Below are positions 16,988 through 24,481 of a stretch of 64,000 bases of DNA, one piece after another (positions within the stretch are counted from its first letter, which is position 1; each line of letters starts with the position of its first letter). The stretch covers positions 62,001 through 126,000 of the forward strand of contig NZ_LMFV01000023.1 of assembly GCF_001427285.1 (NCBI RefSeq). Reading direction: 5' to 3'. The notes under the pieces are model-generated. The model saw only the letters and a program-made list of their open reading frames with translations, did not search any database and was not told the DNA's origin. The translations under genes were made by a program, and so were the position numbers. The DNA is from Mesorhizobium sp. Root552. Its GTDB lineage: Bacteria > Pseudomonadota > Alphaproteobacteria > Rhizobiales > Rhizobiaceae.

Positions 16988-18214
16988 ATGGCAGATATAA
17001 GGAAACGCACGGGTAAAAAGGGGACCAACTACCAAGTCCGGTATCCGAGCAGCAACACATCATCCGGTTACGCTTTTGCCACCTTCAGTACTTTGAAGGA
17101 GGCGCGTGCCTTCACCGAAAATCTGGGATCATTGAAAAGCGTGCCGGGCGGCACCCTTGTAACAGTTGCTGAAGCCGTCGATCGCTGGCTGAATATTTGC
17201 GAGAAGATCGGACGCGATGGTCGTGAAAAGGTCGAGCCGGAGACGCTGAAAGAGTACCGGCGACGTGGCAATGTGATGAAGGAGTATGCGTGGCCGAAGC
17301 CTCTGCATGAGATCGAGGCTGCCGATGTTGTCGCCTTCCGCAGCTGGCTGCTGGAAAACAAGACGCGAGACCTGGCGCGTAGGGTTCTTTCCTCTTTCCA
17401 TTCTGTTGTTATCGAGATGCGCCGCCATGGCTTCATCCAAAATGATCCGGCGGCCGGGATCACGATCAAGACTGGCGGGCGCTATGAAGATGACGACGCA
17501 GAGGTCCAAATCCCCAGTGACGCTGAAATGCGGGCCATCTACGAAGCAGCGGACCGTCTCGCTGTCAAAAACGACTACATGCAGAAATGCTGGGCGCGTT
17601 ACCGCCCCCTGATTTATCTGGCGGGGTTTACCGGTATGCGGCCTTCTGAATATCGAGGGCTTTCCTGGTCGCAGGTTGCTGCAGACCATGTCGTCGTGCG
17701 GCAGCGCGCCGACGCCACCGGCATCATCGGTCCGGTAAAGTCGCGCGCCGGTCGCCGCACCCTCTATCTGCCGGCGCTGGTTTCCGGCATGCTGGCGGAA
17801 TGGCGCACTGCATGTCCGGTATCAAACGCCGATCTGGTGTTCCCCACAGCTTTAGGGAAACCCATGATGCTCACCAACTTCCGCGTGGGTTGCTGGGACC
17901 CGCTGATGCGGGAAGCCGGCCTGATGGTTGAAGTCCAGAAGGCCGGGAAGTTGGTAGCGGTGCCGAAGTACACACCCTATGCCCTGCGACACTATTTTGC
18001 GTCGAAGCTCATTGAGACCGGCAAGGACCTAAAGTTCATTCAGAATGCGATGGGGCACTCGAAGATCGAAATCACGTTCAACGTCTATGGGCACCTGATC
18101 CGGGGGCGCGAAGAGCAGTATAAACTTACAGCTGAAGAGTTGGCGCAGAACATCCTTGGGTCGCAAAATTCATGTGGCAAATCTGTGGCGAGAACGCTGC
18201 AAGCCGCAGAATGA
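16988..18214 (+). CDS. Tyrosine recombinase / integrase (tRNA-Gly specific)
   Basis: A 408-residue phage-type integrase. The catalytic domain carries Arg in FTGMRPSEYRGL, the box II sequence ALRHYFAS in which the usual first His of HxxR is Tyr (PYALRH), then MGHSKIEITFNVYGHL with the second His and the nucleophilic Tyr. The N-terminal AP2-like arm domain (KRTGKKGTNYQVRYP) is present. The gene ends 16 bases before a tRNA-Gly 3' half, so the att site is immediately downstream. A TTG start 20 codons upstream is possible. The rest of its original element appears to be lost or rebuilt. Confidence 0.9.
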   Translation: MADIRKRTGKKGTNYQVRYPSSNTSSGYAFATFSTLKEARAFTENLGSLKSVPGGTLVTVAEAVDRWLNICEKIGRDGREKVEPETLKEYRRRGNVMKEYAWPKPLHEIEAADVVAFRSWLLENKTRDLARRVLSSFHSVVIEMRRHGFIQNDPAAGITIKTGGRYEDDDAEVQIPSDAEMRAIYEAADRLAVKNDYMQKCWARYRPLIYLAGFTGMRPSEYRGLSWSQVAADHVVVRQRADATGIIGPVKSRAGRRTLYLPALVSGMLAEWRTACPVSNADLVFPTALGKPMMLTNFRVGCWDPLMREAGLMVEVQKAGKLVAVPKYTPYALRHYFASKLIETGKDLKFIQNAMGHSKIEITFNVYGHLIRGREEQYKLTAEELAQNILGSQNSCGKSVARTLQAAE

Positions 18215-18230
18215 TTGGAGTTCTATCTAT

Positions 18231-18275
18231 CCTTCCAAGCTAGCTATGAGGGTTCGATTCCCTTCACCCGCTCCA
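18231..18275 (+). pseudogene. tRNA-Gly(UCC) 3' half, attachment site scar
   Basis: The 45 bases run from an anticodon loop CTTCCAA (anticodon TCC) through a T-arm GGGTTCGATTCCC to the acceptor strand CACCCGC, T and CCA. No matching 5' half lies upstream. Tyrosine integrases typically recombine within the anticodon or T-arm of tRNA genes and leave such a 3' fragment, so this is read as an att site of the integrase just upstream. Confidence 0.85.
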
Positions 18276-18648
18276 CGTTTCTTTTCAATGACTTAGCAGA
18301 CATTCGTTTCCAGAATACACCCTAAAATCATGATTTTTGCCACAAATGGCCGATCCGCTGGAGCCCGCAGAAATCCTCGATTGTCCGGCTTGGGCCGCGC
18401 GGGCTTGTGGCAAGTTTGTGGCAAGACCATTTGAAATATAGGGGAATATAGACGCTCTTATTGATCAATTTCATAGTTGGCTCCCGGGTGGAATTGCGGG
18501 GCTCCTACTTTCTGCGATACGCCAAGACTTTCCTTGAGCGGGCTTTCAGTTGGCAGCCTGCCTCTGTCGGTCGGTGAGACTTTCGTTGACACATGGCAGC
18601 CGTTCGTGCTGAAGTGTCCTTAGTCCTAGGACAGAGGACAGGTGAGAC
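18276..18648. other. Intergenic region after the tRNA-Gly scar
   Basis: No gene seen in 370 bases. A sequence GTGGCAAGTTTGTGGCAAGA near 18,411-18,430 echoes one inside the integrase 3' end near 18,174-18,193 and may be part of the att arm. The right end carries the palindrome in front of the next operon. Confidence 0.5.
18615..18640. promoter_or_regulatory. 26-bp palindrome, likely operator
   Basis: Consists of TGTCC, 3-base spacer, GTCCT, AGGAC, 3-base spacer, GGACA, so both inner and outer arms are perfect inverted repeats. It ends 8 bases before the start of the winged-helix gene. This position suits autoregulation by that protein, as in toxin-antitoxin operons. Confidence 0.65.
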
Positions 18649-19227
18649 ATGAACGGGATGAAAAGTCAGGATATCGTTGTTCTTCTGAAGCTCGTAAGCC
18701 TTCAGGAGCAGGAAGAGCAAGCTCTGCCGGGGCAGCCTCAATGGGCTTCTTACGGGGAGTCTCCGTATTCAGTGCGGACCCTTGAAACGCTTCTAGGGAT
18801 CAGCAAGTCCGAGATCAATGGCGCTATCAAGCGCTGCCTCTCTTCGGGTCTTGCCATCAAGGACAGGCAGACGGGTCGCCCCAGCCCCCATCGCCGAAAT
18901 CTCCATAATTTTATTGTCCATGGCCTGAAGTTTGTCTTCCCGGTCAAGCCCGGCGCCATGACGCGTGGCGTACCAACGGCCTTTGCCGCCCCTATGCTCA
19001 AGAGCCAGCTCGTGAGCGGTGGTGAGTATATCTATGTCTGGCCATCTGCCCAGGGCCGGGACATGGGGCAATCGGTAGAACCGCTATTCAAAAGCGTGCC
19101 TGACGCCGTGCAGCAGGATGAGCGGCTGTATGAGTATCTCGCCCTCGTGGATGCGATCCGGCTCGGCAATCAGCGAGAGGCGGGTCTTGCAGGAGACCGC
19201 CTTTCTGAAAGGCTCCACGCAAAATGA
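18649..19227 (+). CDS. Winged-helix DNA-binding protein, AbiEi-like antitoxin candidate
   Basis: A 192-residue protein. Residues about 5-75 form a MarR-like winged helix (SQDIVVLLKLVSLQEQ, then YSVRTLETLLGISKSEINGAIKRCLSSGLA), followed by a region (GLKFVFPVKPGAMTRGVPTAF) seen in transcriptional regulators paired with nucleotidyltransferases. It is the first gene of a three-gene operon; its stop overlaps the next ATG by 4 bases. The long palindrome just upstream suggests it represses its own operon. It is probably the antitoxin or regulator of the module. Confidence 0.75.
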   Translation: MNGMKSQDIVVLLKLVSLQEQEEQALPGQPQWASYGESPYSVRTLETLLGISKSEINGAIKRCLSSGLAIKDRQTGRPSPHRRNLHNFIVHGLKFVFPVKPGAMTRGVPTAFAAPMLKSQLVSGGEYIYVWPSAQGRDMGQSVEPLFKSVPDAVQQDERLYEYLALVDAIRLGNQREAGLAGDRLSERLHAK

Positions 19228-19925
19228 CGACTGTCAGAGGCCAGTTGCTCCACATGCTGCAGACCGTTGCCGAAGCGCTGGGAAGCGACTTGCGCGAACG
19301 GCTGGTATTTGTCGGAGGATGCACAACCGCGCTGTTTATCACCGATGAAATCACGCTTGAGGACGTCCGGGCGACCGATGATGTTGATCTCATCGTCGAC
19401 CTGGCGGGCTATTCCGCTTGGGCGAAGCTGCAGGATCAGTTGCGGCAGAAGGGGTTTATGGAGTCACAGGACGACACGGTGATCTGCCGCATGCGGCTGG
19501 GCGAGCTCAAAGTCGACTTCATGCCCGATGACCCTGAAATTCTGGGCTTTAGTAATCGCTGGTATGCCAAAGGCATCGAAACGGCAACCTCTCACCAACT
19601 GACCCCCGCACTGACTATCAAGCGACTGGCCCCGGCGGTGTTCGTTGCCACGAAGCTGGAAGCCTATCTGGGCCGTGGTCAGGGGGACTTTTTCGCAAGC
19701 CGCGATCTGGAGGACATCCTCCTCATCGTCGACGGCCGGCCGGAAATCGTAGCGGAGATCCAAGAGGCCGACGACGACATAAGGCAATTTATTGCGGCGC
19801 AAGCCAGGGCGTTGCTGGAAGACCGGGATTTTGACTATTTCCTGGAGGGCAATATCCGAGGTCCAGAGGGTCGGGTCGATATCGTCCGCGAACGCTTCCT
19901 CACCATCAGCCAGGCCGGTGGCTGA
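19224..19925 (+). CDS. Nucleotidyltransferase, AbiEii/MNT-like toxin candidate
   Basis: A 233-residue minimal nucleotidyltransferase. It shows the glycine motif VFVGGCTTALFI followed by ATDDVDLIVDL, which supplies the metal-binding Asp pair, and the later KLEAYLGRG and SRDLEDILLIVDGRP segments typical of AbiEii/GSU-type nucleotidyltransferases. Family members transfer nucleotides to tRNA or protein partners and can act as toxins in type IV toxin-antitoxin or abortive infection systems. It is coupled by an ATGA overlap to the winged-helix gene and followed after 2 bases by a PP2C phosphatase gene. Confidence 0.82.
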   Translation: MTTVRGQLLHMLQTVAEALGSDLRERLVFVGGCTTALFITDEITLEDVRATDDVDLIVDLAGYSAWAKLQDQLRQKGFMESQDDTVICRMRLGELKVDFMPDDPEILGFSNRWYAKGIETATSHQLTPALTIKRLAPAVFVATKLEAYLGRGQGDFFASRDLEDILLIVDGRPEIVAEIQEADDDIRQFIAAQARALLEDRDFDYFLEGNIRGPEGRVDIVRERFLTISQAGG

Positions 19926-19927
19926 TC

Positions 19928-20665
19928 ATGGGCATCGAGATCAGCTGGCGCAGCCAGACCGGAACGAGGACGGACGATAATCGCGATTACGGCGGGGTCG
20001 GACTGCGCGGCGATGAGGCATTGTGTGTCGTTCTGGACGGCTCAACCAAAGGACCGGACAGTGGCGCGCTTGCCCGGCAGATCGCCAGCGCCCTGATAGA
20101 CTGGTATGTCTCCACGGATCAGGACATCACCGCAGAGGCGTTGACCGCCCGTCTGCGGGAAATTCATGCGGCCCTATCCCACGAGCATCTTCGCGGTTCT
20201 GCCAGCTACATGATCGTGCATGTTCAGAGCGCGCACACGATCCTTGTACTGCACGCAGGCGATTGCTTGTTGGGACAGGTCGAGGAAGATGGCGGCATTA
20301 CGTGGATGTGCCAGCCACATACGCTGGCCAATATCGTCGGCGAAATCCCCGTTGCAGAAATAGCCCGGCTGGCAGTCCGGCATCGGTTGACGCGCAGCTT
20401 CCGGCCCCGCGAGTTCATGCCTCCTGACGCGACGCAAAGAAAAATCCCGAAAGACAGCATCCTGGTTCTAGGCACTGACGGCTTCTGGGCCGAGTTGAGC
20501 GCGCGCGAGCAGGACCAATTCTTGAACGGTAATGACGTTTCTATGACTGGCGAAGGGGATGATCGCAGCGCACTCTGTATCCGGATAATCGACGGCGCGA
20601 CCGGCAGTGTCGTGCGCGATCCTCAATTCGGTGCTGAGAATTTCTACGTGAAGACTGCGCCTTGA
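19928..20665 (+). CDS. PP2C-family serine/threonine phosphatase
   Basis: A 245-residue PP2C-type metal-dependent phosphatase. The motifs are in order: DDNRDYGGVGL, VVLDGSTKG (first DG), HAGDCLLGQ, LGTDGFWAEL (second DG) and GDDRSALCIRI, so all metal-binding acidic residues are present. It has no membrane or sensor domain. The gene is 2 bases after the nucleotidyltransferase stop, which points to a joint function. It might reverse a modification or signal made by the operon, but that is inference; PP2C partners are not part of the known AbiE systems. Confidence 0.85.
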   Translation: MGIEISWRSQTGTRTDDNRDYGGVGLRGDEALCVVLDGSTKGPDSGALARQIASALIDWYVSTDQDITAEALTARLREIHAALSHEHLRGSASYMIVHVQSAHTILVLHAGDCLLGQVEEDGGITWMCQPHTLANIVGEIPVAEIARLAVRHRLTRSFRPREFMPPDATQRKIPKDSILVLGTDGFWAELSAREQDQFLNGNDVSMTGEGDDRSALCIRIIDGATGSVVRDPQFGAENFYVKTAP

Positions 20666-20694
20666 GCCCGCGTGTTCACCATTGATGCCTTCGC

Positions 20695-20964
20695 TTATAA
20701 CGAGCGCCGTTTCGCCAAAGTTTTCAGGGCCAATAGCTCGTCGACGCTGACGTCCCCTTTGATGACCCGCAGCGCCGTGATGAAGGTCTCTTCAAAATCG
20801 CTCGAAAAGGAAGACTGGCCGATAATATGATCGACCGCCCAGGACGCCAGATCAGCATCGATGCTGACGGTTATTTCCTCTTGTGGGCGCAGATAGCCCT
20901 TACTGCTGGTGGGCCATGTGGCCCTCTGCCTCGGCGGCAGGTCTTTCCATGCTGCATAATCCAT
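20695..20964 (-). CDS. Small hypothetical protein
   Basis: An 89-residue acidic-to-neutral protein (EEITVSIDADLASWAVDHIIG) convergent with the phosphatase gene. The central part could form a ribbon-helix-helix-like or helical antitoxin fold, but no motif decides this. Function unknown. Confidence 0.5.
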   Translation of the reverse strand: MDYAAWKDLPPRQRATWPTSSKGYLRPQEEITVSIDADLASWAVDHIIGQSSFSSDFEETFITALRVIKGDVSVDELLALKTLAKRRSL

Positions 20965-21474
20965 AGCTGCACTCCTTCGGAAGGGTTCGCCAATAATGGT
21001 CTGTTGAACCGGATCAGGCGAGTCTGTTCTGGCACCTCCGCCTTCGCGGACCGGGCTCTAGGCTGCACCTGCCGGCTTGCCCCGCGCCGCTTACGCGTCT
21101 CGGCCATGCGGTGACGATCCCTGGCGCATGATGGGAGCGCCGCTGGCGCGCTTTGTCTTTCATGGGGCCGATGGCCGCCGCGCACCTCTGCGCTGCTCTT
21201 AAGAAAAGGGGGCCTGCGGCCCGCCGCGCACGTTGTGCGCAGCATTCAAAAAGAAGAGGGGCCTGCGGCCCCACGGCCGTCAAGACCAAGCCCTCCGCTT
21301 TGGCTGTGGGCGCTGCCGGGGCTTTCCCCTGCCTTCCGCGCCCCGAAGATGGGGCTTGTGCAGGCCGGGTGATCCCCCTTTCCCCGGCAGCGGTACTGAC
21401 CGCCGATCCCCCGCTCATTGCCGCTTTGGCTAGTCGGTTTGCATGCGCAACCCGTTTCCAAAGGAGAAAGGCAA
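20965..21474. other. Structured, gene-free leader ahead of ardC
   Basis: About 510 bases without a credible gene; the overlapping frames on both strands are low-complexity Arg/Pro/Ala shadows. The sequence is very GC-rich with repeated GCCTGCGGCC-like runs and nested inverted repeats (see the feature at 21,312-21,391). Bases 21,043-21,128 resemble 34,900-34,976 beyond the relaxase gene. Confidence 0.5.
21312..21391 (+). promoter_or_regulatory. Nested inverted-repeat leader upstream of ardC
   Basis: GCTGCCGGGG at 21,312-21,321 pairs perfectly with CCCCGGCAGC at 21,382-21,391. Inside it, CCTGC pairs with GCAGG and GCCCC with GGGGC around the loop GAAGAT. The result is one long branched hairpin on the single strand, ending 83 bases before the ardC start. 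It may act as a single-strand promoter or as an RNA leader. Confidence 0.6.
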
Positions 21475-22377
21475 ATGACTTCCGATATTTATCAACGAGT
21501 AACCGATCAGATTGTGGCCGAGCTGGAAAAGGGCGTCTGCCCTTGGTTGAAGCCATGGAACGCTGAACATGCCGCCGGGCGGATTACGCGCCCGCTGCGC
21601 GCTAACGGCATCGCTTATCGCGGCATCAATGTTCTGATGCTCTGGGCGTCCGCAGTTGACAAGGGTTTCGCCGCCCCGTTGTGGCTGACCTACAAACAAG
21701 CGCAAGAGCTGGGCGGGCAGGTCCGCAAGGGTGAGAAGGGATCGCCCGTTGTCTATGCGAACACCGTCACCCGGTCGGAAAAGGACGAAAGCACCGGCGA
21801 AGAGACCGAGCGCGATATCCCTTTCATGAAGGGATACACCGTCTTTAATGCCGAGCAGGTCGAAGGTCTGCCCGCACATTTTTACGCCCTGCAAGAGCCG
21901 GTTCTTGATCCGGTGGCGCGGATTGAACCCGCAGAGCGGTTCTTTGCCACCGTGGGCGCGCAGATCACGCATGGGGGAGACCGGGCCTGCTATAGCCTAG
22001 CGCTCGACCGCGTGCAGATGCCGCCGTTCGAGGCCTTCCGCGATGCTGAAAGCTACTACGCGACCTTGGCGCATGAGCTGACCCACTGGACCCGCCACCC
22101 GTCTAGGCTGGACCGTGATTTCGGGCGCAAGCGTTGGGGTGATGAAGGTTACGCCATGGAAGAGCTTGTCGCCGAGCTGGGCGCGGCGTTTGTTTGTGCC
22201 GATCTGGCCCTAACGCCGGAGCTGCGCGCCGATCATGCCGCCTATATCGCCTCATGGCTGGAGGTGCTGAAGGGTGATAAGCGCGCAGTCTTCAGCGCCG
22301 CCGCGCACGCGCAGAAAGCGGCGGATTTTCTGGCAGGTACGCAGGCACAGGCCGAGAGCGCCGCTATGGCCGCCTGA
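21475..22377 (+). CDS. ArdC-like antirestriction protein
   Basis: A 300-residue protein. The N-terminal domain (SDIYQRVTDQIVAELEKG, PWLKPWN, YRGINVLMLW) is the ssDNA-binding ArdC N domain, and the C-terminal part carries a zinc-metallopeptidase motif HELTHW with a downstream Glu in EELVAELG. ArdC proteins protect incoming DNA from host restriction during conjugation. The start follows AAGGAG with 7-base spacing; the 19-codon upstream extension is leader sequence. Its place ahead of the mobilisation genes fits a leading-region gene. Confidence 0.93.
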   Translation: MTSDIYQRVTDQIVAELEKGVCPWLKPWNAEHAAGRITRPLRANGIAYRGINVLMLWASAVDKGFAAPLWLTYKQAQELGGQVRKGEKGSPVVYANTVTRSEKDESTGEETERDIPFMKGYTVFNAEQVEGLPAHFYALQEPVLDPVARIEPAERFFATVGAQITHGGDRACYSLALDRVQMPPFEAFRDAESYYATLAHELTHWTRHPSRLDRDFGRKRWGDEGYAMEELVAELGAAFVCADLALTPELRADHAAYIASWLEVLKGDKRAVFSAAAHAQKAADFLAGTQAQAESAAMAA

Positions 22378-22384
22378 AGAAAAA

Positions 22385-22413
22385 AACCGCCCGGACGTTC
22401 GGTCTGGGCGGTT
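22385..22413 (+). terminator. Rho-independent-type terminator after ardC
   Basis: AACCGCCC and GGGCGGTT form a perfect 8-bp GC-rich stem around a short loop, starting 8 bases after the ardC stop. Upstream is an A-run, so on the minus strand it also has a U-tract and could serve the converging membrane-protein gene. Confidence 0.7.
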
Positions 22414-22454
22414 CCTTTGCGGAAATTTTCGCGCCCGCGTTGCGGGCGCTGACC

Positions 22455-23156
22455 TTAGTGCAGGGTCGAAGATGCGGAAGTCTCCAGATCGCCGGGCTGA
22501 TGACCCCACTGATCGGCGGGATCGATCGGCGCACCGCGCCCCTGCCGCGAGCGGGATTCGATGATCTCATCGCAGGCCTGCAGGCGGGCCACCACCGCAG
22601 ACGCTTCCTTCCGGCCATAGACCGTGACCAGGTCCTGGCGTTGGCCGAGATAGTCCAGGCAGACGATGAACGAATCGCCATAGTAGGGCTTGCGGAACAG
22701 CACCTTGCGCTTCATCGCCGCCTTCTGCCGCTCAAACTCGACTTTCAGCTTTTCCATCGGGGCATAGTCGTGCTGCAGGATGCCGAAACGATGGGGGAGC
22801 TTGCGGTCAAAACAGACCCAACCACCAGATTGCCAGACGGCGAGATGCTCTGCATTCAGCCGTAGCTTTGTTTGCTTGCGAAAGCTGTCGCGCAGACCGG
22901 AACGCGCCTTCCAGTAACAGCCGAAAAAAAGAGCGGCTGTCACCACAGCTGCCCAATCCTGATGAGGATCGTTCAGGAACAGGGCTATGAGGAGCCCGGT
23001 GACGTAAATTCCGAAAAGCACATCCGCGATATCGGCCAGGCGCGCGCGCAGCGGCGTCAGCTCTTTGACGGTGACATGATATTCGGTCTGTCCGTCGGCA
23101 GTGGAGACTTCGCGGGTCTCCGGTTCACCTTCAAAAGGCCGCTTGAAAATCTCCAT
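22455..23156 (-). CDS. Membrane protein of unknown function
   Basis: A protein of about 233 residues with two transmembrane helices close together (LADVLFGIYVTGLLIALFL-like region and WAAVVTAALFFGCYW), a cytosolic N-terminus and a large C-terminal soluble part. No family recognised. The start after AAAGG was chosen over an ATG 9 bases upstream that overlaps that site. It lies in the mobilisation module not far from a TraG-like ATPase that lacks membrane helices, so it could be a membrane partner of that protein; that is speculative. Confidence 0.65.
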   Translation of the reverse strand: MEIFKRPFEGEPETREVSTADGQTEYHVTVKELTPLRARLADIADVLFGIYVTGLLIALFLNDPHQDWAAVVTAALFFGCYWKARSGLRDSFRKQTKLRLNAEHLAVWQSGGWVCFDRKLPHRFGILQHDYAPMEKLKVEFERQKAAMKRKVLFRKPYYGDSFIVCLDYLGQRQDLVTVYGRKEASAVVARLQACDEIIESRSRQGRGAPIDPADQWGHQPGDLETSASSTLH

Positions 23157-23265
23157 TGTTTTCATCCTTTCAAATCAGCTTGCGCTTTGACTGTTCTGAA
23201 ATGAAAGTAAGCCCTGTCGCGGCAGCAAAACCGCGCGCAAACCGCGTCCGTTGAAAGCCTTTAAA

Positions 23266-24111
23266 ATGGAGTACACCGATCCGGTCCTGCGGCGGCTCCG
23301 TGACCGCCTGATCCGCTACCGCAGCGAGGCGCGCACCAATGGGCGCAAGCGTCCCTGGCACCGCGTGGCGATGGATATCTTGGACGCAGAATCGGTGTCT
23401 CCTGCCTACTACGAGAAAGAAGTAAGCTCAGAAATACTCGGCGAAGCGCTGCGCCGGTTCGCCGCCGGTCTGCAGACGCCGACTGTTGAGCGGCTTGACG
23501 CCATCACTGCCTTCCTGACGGAGCAGCATTATCTGAGCGGGAGCGATCTCGGCGAGGCGCAAGCGCCACTGGAGGCGGCGCGCCAGCTGGCCGCCTTCTT
23601 CGGAGAGGCAACGCCGCGCCACCTGCCAGCGCGCGACGCGCTTTGCGGCCAGTTCCTGGCTTTGCGGGCAGATGGCGGACGAAAGAAATACGTGCTGCTC
23701 GACGTTTCGCCGGTGGGCGACAGTGGCCTGCAGGTCGAGGAGACCGAGCACAGCACCAGCGCGGTCACGCAATCCCGCAGCCCGGCGGAGCTGCGCCGCT
23801 TCCTGAAGGTCGCCAGCACTGCAGTGGAGAAGCGGGATGGATGGATGGTCGAAGCGCCGCGCGGCCAGGTCATCATCTTCATTCGTGATCGGCTCAATGA
23901 GGAGGCCAATGTCTATACCGTTGTCGCCGATGACAGAGAGGCAGGGGTCGCGAACGCCGCGCGTAACATCCACCTGCTACGGCCTGTGCCGATCACGGGA
24001 GGGGCGCGGATTGTGCCCCTCGCCTCGGATGACAGCGCACCGGCTGAAAGCTCGGTGCCGGGCTTCTTGAGCCAGATGATCTGGCACTTCAGCCGGCAGG
24101 AGGAAGCTTGA
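23266..24111 (+). CDS. Hypothetical protein of mobilisation module
   Basis: A protein of about 281 residues with no recognised family. The N-terminal 80 residues (RRLRDRLIRYRSEARTNGRKRPWHRVAMDIL, then EALRRFAAGLQTPTVERLDAI) look like a helical DNA-binding segment. The rest is mixed alpha/beta. It is followed 1 base later by the ankyrin gene, so the two form an operon. The frame opens 5 codons earlier with a TTG. Confidence 0.6.
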   Translation: MEYTDPVLRRLRDRLIRYRSEARTNGRKRPWHRVAMDILDAESVSPAYYEKEVSSEILGEALRRFAAGLQTPTVERLDAITAFLTEQHYLSGSDLGEAQAPLEAARQLAAFFGEATPRHLPARDALCGQFLALRADGGRKKYVLLDVSPVGDSGLQVEETEHSTSAVTQSRSPAELRRFLKVASTAVEKRDGWMVEAPRGQVIIFIRDRLNEEANVYTVVADDREAGVANAARNIHLLRPVPITGGARIVPLASDDSAPAESSVPGFLSQMIWHFSRQEEA

Positions 24112-24112
24112 G

Positions 24113-24481
24113 ATGGCGACGCCGCCCGGCACAAGTCTCGTCATGCCGGATTCATTCCTTGAAGCCGTGCGCCAAGGACTGACAGAGCGGGTCGCGGAAT
24201 GGCTGGCGGGCGGCTATAGCAAGCTGAACTATCAGGAAGCGGGCACCGGCATGACTGCGCTGCATTACGCCGCCGCCCGCAACGCCGTGCCGATCATCCG
24301 GTTGCTCGTGCGCACCGGCAAGTGTGACGCACGGATTCGCGATCACAAGGGGCGGACCGCCGCGACGCTGGCGATGGAAGTCGCGGATAATCCCGCGGTC
24401 GGTCGCTATCTCTATGATCTGCAGTACCAGCAGATAGACGCGCGGCAGCCCGACCAGGATGCCGGGCGGCGCGCGCGCTAG
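24113..24481 (+). CDS. Ankyrin-repeat protein
   Basis: A 122-residue protein with about two ankyrin repeats: EAGTGMTALHYAAARNAVPIIRLLVRTG and the partly matching DHKGRTAATLAMEV. It has no signal peptide. It is co-transcribed with the preceding hypothetical gene and its 3' end overlaps that of the converging traG-like gene by 4 bases. Such short ankyrin proteins usually bind other proteins; the partner is unknown. Confidence 0.8.
   Translation: MATPPGTSLVMPDSFLEAVRQGLTERVAEWLAGGYSKLNYQEAGTGMTALHYAAARNAVPIIRLLVRTGKCDARIRDHKGRTAATLAMEVADNPAVGRYLYDLQYQQIDARQPDQDAGRRAR

Noticed and set aside
22274-22564. Plus-strand frame after ardC
   Set aside because: Covers the end of ardC and a terminator, and is Arg/Pro-rich without a start signal.
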